Shown here piece by piece: positions 17,239-22,844 of a stretch of DNA of 22,844 nucleotides. Position 1 is the stretch's first letter; each line of letters opens with the position of its first letter. The notes beneath the pieces were generated by a model. That model was given only the letters and a program-made list of their open reading frames with translations. It made no database searches and had not been told where the DNA came from. A program made the position numbers and the translations under genes. The stretch comes from Actinomycetes bacterium (GTDB taxonomy: Bacteria; Actinomycetota; Actinomycetes; S36-B12; UBA10799). The stretch is taken from the NCBI GenBank assembly GCA_029779995.1, contig JAKOZM010000229.1, forward strand, positions 1-22,844, given 5' to 3'.

Positions 17239-17648
17239 TGGCAACAGCACAGGGATTACAGCGCACGTTCGGGACGTGGTCTGCGGTGAGTCTCATCTCC
17301 GGTGCGGCGCTGTGGGCAGGCGGCAGGAACGACCCGGCGCGCAGGTTTGGCCGACAGACATTCGCCTGGGGTGTCATCAATGCGGGGATTGCTGCGTGGA
17401 CCAGTTCCCGGCCCACGCCTACGACAGCACGGCTTCGCCGGATCCTGCTCGTCAATGCGGTCGCCGATGTCGGTTACATGACGGTCGGGGCCGCTCTTTA
17501 CCGAAAAGGCCTGCGGCCAGACGGGGCGGCGGTCATGGTGCAAGGCGCCTTCCTACTCGCGCTGGACACCCACTTCGCGTACCACTTGGACGACAATGCA
17601 CCACCAGACCCGTGGGACGACGTGGAACCTGACGCCTTAGCAGGCTGA
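17238..17648 (+). CDS. Small membrane protein (possibly DUF6992-like)
   Basis: This 136-residue protein has about four hydrophobic segments: residues 11-28, 41-56, 69-87 and 97-112. The R-L-R-R-I-L-L-V-N-A-V-A-D-V-G-Y-M segment (65-81) and the W-G-V-I-N-A-G-I-A-A-W segment recall a small membrane family I think is DUF6992, but I am not certain. The tail is acidic and likely cytosolic. The gene is coupled to DUF5522 by a 1-nt overlap and a good ribosome binding site. It ends 40 bp before amrS, which has its own promoter, so any link to the downstream system is only positional. Confidence 0.75.
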
Positions 17649-17652
17649 CGCC

Positions 17653-17682
17653 TTGACACAGACCCGTCCGCGGTAGTGCCCT
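17653..17682 (+). promoter_or_regulatory. Promoter of amrS with consensus -35
   Basis: TTGACA (17653-17658) is a perfect -35 hexamer. It is followed by an 18-bp spacer and TGCCCT (17677-17682), which ends 6 nt before the GTG at 17689. The -10 is weak, but the geometry matches the other leaderless promoters. This suggests that the amr block is transcribed from here. Confidence 0.5.
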
Positions 17683-17688
17683 AGAGGT

Positions 17689-18756
17689 GTGGGGGCGCAC
17701 GAGACGTTGTACTGGCACCTGCGCGACGACGGTCGCGTGCAATGCGATGTGTGTCCGCGCGCGTGCCGCCTCCATGATGGCCAGCGTGGCCTGTGCTTCG
17801 TGCGGGCTCGTGAACACGACATGATCGTCAGCAGCACTTACGGCCGGTCCAGTGGATACTGCATCGATCCCATCGAGAAGAAACCCCTCAACCACTTTCT
17901 GCCCGGTACCCCCGTACTCAGTTTCGGTACCGCGGGCTGCAACCTGACCTGCAAGTTCTGCCAGAACTGGGACATCTCCAAGTCCCGCGACATCGACAGC
18001 CTGTCCGATGAGGCCAGCCCCGAGCAGATCGCCGACGCCGCGGTGCGCTTCGGGTGCACGAGCGTGGCGTTCACCTACAACGACCCGGTTGTCTTCTTGG
18101 AGTACGCCGTGGACACCGCGCAGGTGTGCCGGGAGCGTGGCATCAAATCTGTCGCGGTGACCGCCGGATACGTCGAGGCCCGCCCCCGCGCGGAGCTGTT
18201 CGGCGCCATGGACGCCATCAACATCGATCTCAAGGGATTCACGCAGGAGTATTACCGCAGTGTGTGTGGGGGCAGCTTGGCAACAGTGTTGGAAAGCATC
18301 GAATGGGCCGTGCATGAGAGTCCCGCTTGGGTCGAACTGACGACGCTGATCGTGCCCGGTCACAACGACTCCGACGCTGAACTCGATCGGCTGACGCGGT
18401 GGGTCGCCGACCACTGCGGGCCTGATGTGCCGATGCACTTCAGCGCATTCCACCCCGATTGGAAGATGCTGGACACCCCACCGACTCCGCCCGAGACCTT
18501 GTCCCGCGCCCGGCAGATCGCACGGTCCAACGGCATCCGCTACGCCTACACCGGCAACGTGCACGATGCCGAGGGTGACACCACGTTCTGCCCGGGCTGC
18601 AACGCAGCTGTCATCGAGCGGGACTGGTACGAGGTGCTCTCCTTCGACCTCGTCGAGGGCCGGTGTCAAACCTGTGGGACGGATATCGCCGGGGTGTTCC
18701 AGACGGTGCCCGGTTCCTGGGGTCGGCGACGGCTGCCGGTGCGACTGCACGGATAG
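17689..18756 (+). CDS. amrS: AmmeMemoRadiSam system radical SAM enzyme
   Basis: The 355-residue protein belongs to the radical SAM family that occurs with AMMECR1 and Memo homologues (TIGR04337 type, related to pyruvate formate-lyase activases). The 4Fe-4S motif is C84-x-x-x-C88-x-x-C91 within G-C-N-L-T-C-K-F-C-Q-N-W. An N-terminal set of four cysteines (C19, C22, C26, C36) and a C-terminal pair of CxxC motifs (C301/C304 and C326/C329, rubredoxin- or zinc-ribbon-like) are typical of this subgroup. Conserved segments A-F-T-Y-N-D-P, D-L-K-G-F and H-F-S-A-F-H-P-D are intact. It should cleave SAM to a 5'-deoxyadenosyl radical, on a substrate not established to my knowledge. GTG at 17689 is the start. 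The gene is followed after 9 bp by the acyl-CoA ligase gene, then amrB and amrA. Confidence 0.93.
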   Translation: MGAHETLYWHLRDDGRVQCDVCPRACRLHDGQRGLCFVRAREHDMIVSSTYGRSSGYCIDPIEKKPLNHFLPGTPVLSFGTAGCNLTCKFCQNWDISKSRDIDSLSDEASPEQIADAAVRFGCTSVAFTYNDPVVFLEYAVDTAQVCRERGIKSVAVTAGYVEARPRAELFGAMDAINIDLKGFTQEYYRSVCGGSLATVLESIEWAVHESPAWVELTTLIVPGHNDSDAELDRLTRWVADHCGPDVPMHFSAFHPDWKMLDTPPTPPETLSRARQIARSNGIRYAYTGNVHDAEGDTTFCPGCNAAVIERDWYEVLSFDLVEGRCQTCGTDIAGVFQTVPGSWGRRRLPVRLHG

Positions 18757-18759
18757 CCT
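18754..18759 (+). promoter_or_regulatory. -10 box of the acyl-CoA ligase gene, built on the amrS stop codon
   Basis: TAGCCT begins with the TAG stop codon of amrS and is followed by 6 nt (GCTGAC) and the ATG at 18766. This would allow leaderless expression of the ligase, amrB and amrA independently of amrS. Confidence 0.5.
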
Positions 18760-18765
18760 GCTGAC

Positions 18766-20103
18766 ATGTACGTCCTGACCGCCGCGGAGTACCAACGCCT
18801 CGCCGAGCGGGCCGCCGCCGGGCTGTCGCAACGGGGACTACGCCCCGGCGACCGGGTGGCGATCGTGACCCCCGAGCACCGCTACCCGCAGGCGGAAGCC
18901 GCAGTGCTGCAGTCCCGGGTGATCGCCATCGTGGCGGCCGCGCTGCGGTCGGGGATGGTGCCGGTGCCGATCAACCCGCTGCTCACCGACGCAGAACGGG
19001 CCCACATCATCACGGACAGCGGGGCCAGCGTCACGATCTCAGAGGCCGCCGACATCCTGGCCTTGACCCAGGCAACCGGCCCGGCTCCCGAGTTGTCCGA
19101 GTGGCCGATCGGGCGTCCCATGCACTACACCTCCGGTACGACCGGCCGGCCGAAGGGCGTCTACACCCAGGGCATCGGTGAGCCCCTGACCGAGGCCCTG
19201 TGGCGTGACGAGATCGACCATTGGGAGTTCACGGCCGATGACGTGACCCTCGTCCACGGTCCGCTGTGCCATGCCGCGCCACTGCGCTACGCGATGGCGG
19301 TCCTGCACGTGGGTGGTGCGGCTGTTCTCCCGGGCGAGTTCGACGCGCCGAGCATCGTGCGGGCGATGGCCGACCATCGGCCCACGCACGCCTTCCTCGT
19401 CCCCAGCCACCTACAGCGCCTGTTCCAAGGGGATCTGCCAGCCAGTCCCTACCGGCTGATCACCCATGCCGGTGCGGCTTGTCCTCCGAGCATCAAGCGC
19501 CGCCTGCACGACTGGGCCGGGACCGAACATGTGTGGGAGTTCTACGGCTCCACCGAAGGTCAGTTCACCGTCTGCCCCGGGGCGTCCTGGGAGGATCACG
19601 TGGGGACCGTCGGCGTCGCGCGACCTGGCCGCCGCCTGGCGATCAGGGACGGCATCATCTGGTGTCACACCCCCGCCTTCGCGCGGTTTGAATACTGGAA
19701 CGACCCCGTGAAGACCGCGGCCGCCTGGGCCGGTGACGCCTTCTCCGTGGGTGACCTGGGTCGGCTCGATGGCGAGTACCTCTTCCTGGAGGGCCGCCGA
19801 GAGGACCTGATCATCACCGGCGGCGTGAACGTGTATCCAGCGGAGGTCGAGGCGGTCCTGCTCGAGTGCCCGGGGGTCAGCGAGGTCGCGGTGTTCGGCC
19901 GTGACGACCCGCGTTGGGGACAGCGGGTATGCGCGGCGTTCACGGGTGAGGCTGCTCCGGCCGACGTCCACGAGTGGGCCCGGCGTTGTCTTGCCGCCTA
20001 CAAGCGCCCCAAGGACCTTGAACACCACACCGACCTGCCCCACAACGCCAGCGGGAAGGTGGAGCGACTGCTGCTCGCAGGGGGTCCAGATGGCCGTGCG
20101 TGA
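18766..20103 (+). CDS. AMP-forming acyl-CoA synthetase (ANL superfamily) inside the AmmeMemoRadiSam cluster
   Basis: The protein has 445 residues and all main ANL core motifs: P-loop Y-T-S-G-T-T-G-R-P-K-G (121-131), Y-G-S-T-E-G (260-265), G-D-L-G-R-L-D-G (329-336), hinge R-x-x-D-L-I-I-T-G-G (345-354) and the catalytic Lys in N-A-S-G-K (K431). It should activate a carboxylic acid with ATP and pass it to CoA or a similar thiol. It is shorter than the usual 500-550 residues. The P-loop begins at residue 121, so the N-terminal subdomain is trimmed although its start looks natural (L-R-P-G-D-R-V-A). The acid cannot be predicted. It ends 14 bases inside amrB, which points to a joint role with the AmmeMemoRadiSam proteins. 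Confidence 0.9.
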   Translation: MYVLTAAEYQRLAERAAAGLSQRGLRPGDRVAIVTPEHRYPQAEAAVLQSRVIAIVAAALRSGMVPVPINPLLTDAERAHIITDSGASVTISEAADILALTQATGPAPELSEWPIGRPMHYTSGTTGRPKGVYTQGIGEPLTEALWRDEIDHWEFTADDVTLVHGPLCHAAPLRYAMAVLHVGGAAVLPGEFDAPSIVRAMADHRPTHAFLVPSHLQRLFQGDLPASPYRLITHAGAACPPSIKRRLHDWAGTEHVWEFYGSTEGQFTVCPGASWEDHVGTVGVARPGRRLAIRDGIIWCHTPAFARFEYWNDPVKTAAAWAGDAFSVGDLGRLDGEYLFLEGRREDLIITGGVNVYPAEVEAVLLECPGVSEVAVFGRDDPRWGQRVCAAFTGEAAPADVHEWARRCLAAYKRPKDLEHHTDLPHNASGKVERLLLAGGPDGRA

Positions 20104-20857
20104 ACCTGCTGTGGCGGGCCGCTTCTACGCCGCAGATCCTGACGAGCTGCGCCGGGAGGTGTCGGAGCACTTTGCCGCTGTCACTGTTGCCCTGCCCGGC
20201 CAGCCGCCCGGTGTCATCGTCCCGCACGCGGGGCACATCTACTCGGGGCCGGTCGCGGCGACGGCCTACGCGCAATTGCACACTGCCCAGCGGGTGGTCA
20301 TCGCAGGTCCCGCCCACTACGTACCCGTCGCGGGCCTGGTCGCACCCAGGGCGCAGGCGTGGCGCACACCCCTGGGCCTGGTCGAGATTGACGAAGGTGG
20401 CATCGGTGACGCCGGTCTTCCTCGAGACGACTACCCCCACGCCCCCGAGCACAGCCTCGAGGTGCAGTTGCCCTTCTTGCAGGAGCAGTTGGCCCCGGGC
20501 TGGCGTCTGCTGCCCATCCTGGTGGGTCGGGCTGAACCCAGTGAGGTCGCCGATGTGCTGCAGCCGTTCCTCGCCGATCCGGGGACCGTTGTGGTCCTGT
20601 CCACCGACCTGTCGCACTACCACCGGTACGAGACGGCGGTCGGCCAGGATCGCGCCACAGCCCAGCGCATCGTGAGCCGCGACTGGCAGGGCATAGCCGA
20701 CGACGATGCGTGCGGCGCCTATCCGTTGCGGGGTCTGCTGCTGGCTGCGCAAAGGATGGGCCGGGGAATCGTGCAACTCGACCTGCGCAACTCCGGCGAC
20801 ACGGCGGGCCCGCACGATCGTGTGGTGGGATACGGCGCCTTCGCGGTGGGGCCTTGA
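20090..20857 (+). CDS. amrB: AmmeMemoRadiSam system protein B (Memo-like)
   Basis: This 255-residue protein matches the MEMO family (TIGR04336). It begins with R-E-P-A-V-A-G-R-F-Y, has the metal-site motif P-H-A-G-H-I-Y-S-G (H46, H49), then G-P-A-H-Y (H76), S-L-E-V-Q-L-P-F-L, S-T-D-L-S-H-Y and C208 in A-C-G-A-Y-P-L. The His and Cys positions correspond to those that form the active-site-like cavity of human MEMO1, which is related in fold to class III dioxygenases. Its reaction here is unknown. The ATG at 20090 overlaps the ligase gene by 14 bases and is preceded by AGGGGG (20079-20084) with a 5-nt gap, which fixes the start. The stop overlaps the amrA start by one base. Confidence 0.93.
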   Translation: MAVREPAVAGRFYAADPDELRREVSEHFAAVTVALPGQPPGVIVPHAGHIYSGPVAATAYAQLHTAQRVVIAGPAHYVPVAGLVAPRAQAWRTPLGLVEIDEGGIGDAGLPRDDYPHAPEHSLEVQLPFLQEQLAPGWRLLPILVGRAEPSEVADVLQPFLADPGTVVVLSTDLSHYHRYETAVGQDRATAQRIVSRDWQGIADDDACGAYPLRGLLLAAQRMGRGIVQLDLRNSGDTAGPHDRVVGYGAFAVGP

Positions 20858-21399
20858 TGTTCACCCCCCAACAGCGCCGCGAGATGCTGGACCTGGCCAT
20901 CACCAGCATCGAGGCGGCGCTGCGCACTGGCGCCCGGCCGACTCCCGGTCAGCTCCCGGATTACCTGCAGGAATGGGGCGCGTCGTTCGTCACCCTGCGC
21001 CGGCGCGGTGAACTGCTCGGCTGTATCGGGGCGCTCGAGGCCTATCAGCCACTGGGCCGCGACATCGCCACACACGCCGTGGCGGCGGCGTTCGATGACC
21101 CGCGGTTCCCGCCGCTCGACACCTTGGAGGGCGTGCATGTCGAGATCAGCGTTCTGGGCGAACTGATCCCGTTTGCCGCCGACTCCTACCTCGACGTCGT
21201 GCGGCGCCTGCCGCGCGCCGGCGCCGTGGTCGAGGCGCGTGGTCGGCGCGGCACCTTCCTGCCTGCCGTGTGGGAGCAACTACCCACGGCCGATGATTTC
21301 GTCGCGGGTCTGTGGCGCAAGGCGAGCCTGCCTCCCCAGACCTGGCCGGTGGCGTTATGGACCTACGAGGTGGAGGAGTTCGGCACTGACGTCGGGTAG
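20857..21399 (+). CDS. amrA: AmmeMemoRadiSam system protein A (AMMECR1 domain)
   Basis: This 180-residue protein is one AMMECR1 domain, the standard size. It carries the invariant segment L-L-G-C-I-G (usually L-R-G-C-I-G) and the following A-x-x-A-A-F-D-D-P-R-F-P-P-L, then V-H-V-E-I-S-V-L-G-E. AMMECR1 is the human homologue named after an Alport-syndrome contiguous deletion, and its molecular role is unknown. The ATG at 20857 overlaps the amrB stop (TGATG), so translation is coupled. It closes the block amrS-ligase-amrB-amrA. The last 37 bases overlap the convergent SDR gene. Confidence 0.92.
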   Translation: MFTPQQRREMLDLAITSIEAALRTGARPTPGQLPDYLQEWGASFVTLRRRGELLGCIGALEAYQPLGRDIATHAVAAAFDDPRFPPLDTLEGVHVEISVLGELIPFAADSYLDVVRRLPRAGAVVEARGRRGTFLPAVWEQLPTADDFVAGLWRKASLPPQTWPVALWTYEVEEFGTDVG

Positions 21400-22289
21400 T
21401 GCACGCCGGTGAGTTCCTCGGACAACGTCCACAGTTTTACCGCGACCGCCTGATCCTTGGCCGCGCTGGTGCGGCCAACCCGCTTGGGCGCACCGCGGGT
21501 CTCGAAGAAATCCTTGGGCCCGAAGTAGTCCCCGCCGGCGACGTCGGCCATGGTGGCCGCGTACAGCTGCGGCCGCGCGCCGGACTCGGCCGACTGTGCC
21601 ATGACCAGGTTCATGAGCCGCGTTCCGAGTTTGCCGACAGGGTTGTGAGCCACTTGCGGTCCGGCGTACTGCAGGTTCGTCGCTGAGAAGCCGGGATGTG
21701 CGGCCACACTGCGTAGCTGCCAACCTGCCTGCCGCACCCGACGGTCCAACTCAGCGGCGAAGAGCAGATTCGCAAGTTTGCTCTGGCCGTAGGCGGGCCA
21801 CGCGCTGTACTTGCGCCGTTCGTAGTTCAGGTCGTCGAGATCGATCGCGCCCATCTTGTGGGCCATGCTGGATACGGTCACCACCCGGGAATCGGAACTG
21901 GTGAGGGGCATCTTCGGCAACAGCAGGCCGGTGAGCGCGAAGTGCCCCAGATGGTTGGTGCCGATCTGGGTCTCGAAGTCGTCCCGCGTGCGTCCTAGGG
22001 GCGGGGCCATGATCCCGGCGTTGTTCATCAGGACATCCAGATGGTCCACGCTTGCGGCAGCGTCGCGGACACTGGCAAGGTCCGCCAGATCGACGGTCAC
22101 GGTGCGGGTGGGCTGCGGGATCCGTGCCTGCGCTGCCGCAAGTCGCTGCTCGGAACGGCCCGCCAGGATGACGTCCCCGCCCGCGGCGGCGATGGCTATC
22201 GCTGACTCCAGGCCCAAGCCGGAGGTGGCCCCAGTGATGAGGAACGTGAGCCCGCTCTGGTCCGGTATGTCTGTGATGTTCCAACCCAT
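21363..22289 (-). CDS. Short-chain dehydrogenase/reductase (SDR)
   Basis: From the ATG at 22289 the protein has 308 residues. It has the Rossmann motif T-G-A-T-S-G-L-G (19-26), D-L-A-D-L (68-72), N-N-A-G (89-92), catalytic Ser at 140/141 and Y167-x-x-x-K171, so it is a complete classical SDR using NAD(H) or NADP(H). The sequence is of the WWOX/retinol-dehydrogenase-like group (T-N-H-L-G-H-F, A-Y-G-Q-S-K-L-A-N). The substrate is unknown. An ATG 15 codons upstream exists, but TACGGT ends 6 nt before 22289 and the domain begins right after, so I chose 22289. The 3' end overlaps amrA by 37 bp. The DUF427 gene lies 51 bp upstream on the same strand. Confidence 0.9.
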   Translation of the reverse strand: MGWNITDIPDQSGLTFLITGATSGLGLESAIAIAAAGGDVILAGRSEQRLAAAQARIPQPTRTVTVDLADLASVRDAAASVDHLDVLMNNAGIMAPPLGRTRDDFETQIGTNHLGHFALTGLLLPKMPLTSSDSRVVTVSSMAHKMGAIDLDDLNYERRKYSAWPAYGQSKLANLLFAAELDRRVRQAGWQLRSVAAHPGFSATNLQYAGPQVAHNPVGKLGTRLMNLVMAQSAESGARPQLYAATMADVAGGDYFGPKDFFETRGAPKRVGRTSAAKDQAVAVKLWTLSEELTGVHYPTSVPNSSTS

Positions 22290-22295
22290 AGTCCC

Positions 22296-22301
22296 ACCGT
22301 A
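22296..22301 (-). promoter_or_regulatory. -10 box of the SDR gene (leaderless), deciding its start
   Basis: The minus strand reads TACGGT, 6 nt (GGGACT) and then the ATG at 22289. It would lie inside the coding region if the upstream ATG at 22334 were used. Confidence 0.55.
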
Positions 22302-22340
22302 AGTTGATCGGTGACGGGCCGCGAACGCGGCCACCGCTGA

Positions 22341-22619
22341 TCAGGAAACGGTGACTCCACGCCAGAAGGCCACATGATCCTTGATGTGGGAGGCCTCGGG
22401 TCTTGGATGTGGGTAGGCCCAGACCGCGTCGGGATTGCTCTGACCGTCGACCACCACGGTCCAGTAGGACGCCGTACCCTTCCACGGGCAGACCGTGTGG
22501 GTGTCGGTTGCGGTCAGCAGATCCCAGTTGACACTGTCGTGGGGAAAGTAGTGATTACCTTCGACGACGACTGTTTGGTCACTGTCGGCGATCACGGCGC
22601 CGTTCCACGTTGCCTTCAT
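22341..22619 (-). CDS. DUF427 family protein
   Basis: The 92-residue protein has the complete DUF427 pattern: M-K-A-T-W-N-G at the start, G-N-H-Y-F-P, then T-V-C-P-W-K-G-T-A-S-Y-W and a C-terminal A-W-A-Y-P-x-P. It is a small soluble beta-rich domain without an assigned reaction. The frame is open for 51 codons further upstream, but those overlap the end of the FAD-protein gene and are not family-like. CACGCT, 6 nt before the ATG at 22619, is a one-base variant of the usual -10 box. It lies between the SDR and the FAD oxidoreductase on the same strand. Confidence 0.88.
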   Translation of the reverse strand: MKATWNGAVIADSDQTVVVEGNHYFPHDSVNWDLLTATDTHTVCPWKGTASYWTVVVDGQSNPDAVWAYPHPRPEASHIKDHVAFWRGVTVS

Positions 22620-22625
22620 GCTTCC

Positions 22626-22631
22626 AGCGTG
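22626..22631 (-). promoter_or_regulatory. Weak -10 box of the DUF427 gene
   Basis: The minus strand reads CACGCT, then 6 nt (GGAAGC), then ATG. The spacing is right but the first base departs from TANNNT. Confidence 0.3.
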
Positions 22632-22665
22632 CGGGTTATGCCGAGGGCCCGCCACAGGAGCAGTT

Positions 22666-22844
22666 TCAGTCAGCCGTGTCCAGCCCCCGGCGCACTCGGG
22701 TGGCCGCTCTGCGCCCGCTGACCAGCGCCCCTTGAATCGACGGTGTGTCCCGATGGTCGCCTGCCACGACAATGCCGTCGAACATCTGCCGTGATCGCGT
22801 GCGGAAGGGTGGCAGTGCGGCAGGCAATGCTTCTGCGATGGGGT
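22666..22844 (-). CDS. C-terminal end of an FAD-dependent oxidoreductase / amine-oxidase-like protein (partial)
   Basis: The minus strand stays open from the window edge to a TGA at 22666-22668, giving 59 codons. The segment V-A-G-D-H-R-D-T-P-S-I-Q-G-A-L-V-S-G (about 15 codons in from M-F-D-G-I-V) is the typical C-terminal FAD-binding motif of phytoene-desaturase, protoporphyrinogen-oxidase and amine-oxidase-like flavoproteins, where the Gly-Asp contacts FAD and the S-x-x-G-A-x-x-S-G helix follows. The N-terminal dinucleotide-binding part lies outside the window, so the exact subfamily and substrate cannot be told. The stop lies 47 bp before the DUF427 start. Confidence 0.82.
   Translation of the reverse strand, partial: PIAEALPAALPPFRTRSRQMFDGIVVAGDHRDTPSIQGALVSGRRAATRVRRGLDTAD

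Noticed and set aside
17533..18831. 432-residue minus-strand open frame
   Set aside because: It is antisense to amrS, rich in His, Arg and Val, and has no recognisable domain. amrS has all its cysteine motifs.

Overview
The window comes from a high-GC Gram-positive bacterium, almost certainly an actinobacterium. The gene content supports this: two DUF222 (13E12-type) HNH nucleases, a DUF2510 membrane protein, DUF427, DUF5522, a membrane-anchored PLC-like protein and a TypA GTPase. So does the promoter style. At least eight genes have a TASSST -10 hexamer (S = C or G) ending 6 or 7 nt before the start codon and no Shine-Dalgarno, which is the actinobacterial pattern of leaderless transcription. 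No rRNA, tRNA, CRISPR array, transposase or phage gene was seen. I cannot name the genus.

Layout. 1-87: tail of a possible + gene and a GC-rich hairpin. 88-1302 (-): HNH/DUF222 protein 1. 1303-1830: mostly non-coding, with one doubtful small ORF. 1831-5566 (-): VOC protein, DUF2510 membrane protein with an internal 23-residue repeat, and typA. 5639-6049 (+): small secreted protein. 6054-8270 (-): CHASE-GGDEF-EAL protein with a degenerate GGDEF and an intact EAL, so probably a c-di-GMP phosphodiesterase. 8324-10426 (+): polytopic membrane protein fused to a PI-PLC-like domain. 10410-10868 (-): DUF1905/YdeI-like protein. 10898-13149 (+): GH13 alpha-glucosidase translationally coupled to two DUF202 membrane proteins. 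13100-14356 (-): acyltransferase-3. 14456-15088 (+): DUF2461. 14782-15633 (-): GNAT acetyltransferase whose frame runs antisense into DUF2461. 15773-16882 (+): HNH/DUF222 protein 2. 17014-17648 (+): DUF5522 and a small membrane protein, coupled.

17689-21399 (+) is the most interesting block. It holds the three AmmeMemoRadiSam genes (radical SAM AmrS, Memo-like AmrB, AMMECR1-like AmrA) with an AMP-forming acyl-CoA ligase inserted between AmrS and AmrB. The ligase overlaps amrB by 14 nt and amrB overlaps amrA by 1 nt, so these genes are probably co-translated. As far as I know the chemistry of this system is not established, and the ligase suggests a carboxylate or acyl-CoA substrate. 21363-22844 (-): SDR, DUF427 and the C-terminal end of an FAD-dependent amine-oxidase-like protein.

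The region is compact. Four convergent gene pairs overlap at their 3' ends and two divergent pairs share very short promoter regions. Nothing marks it as a foreign island. Most genes look like ordinary chromosomal genes.
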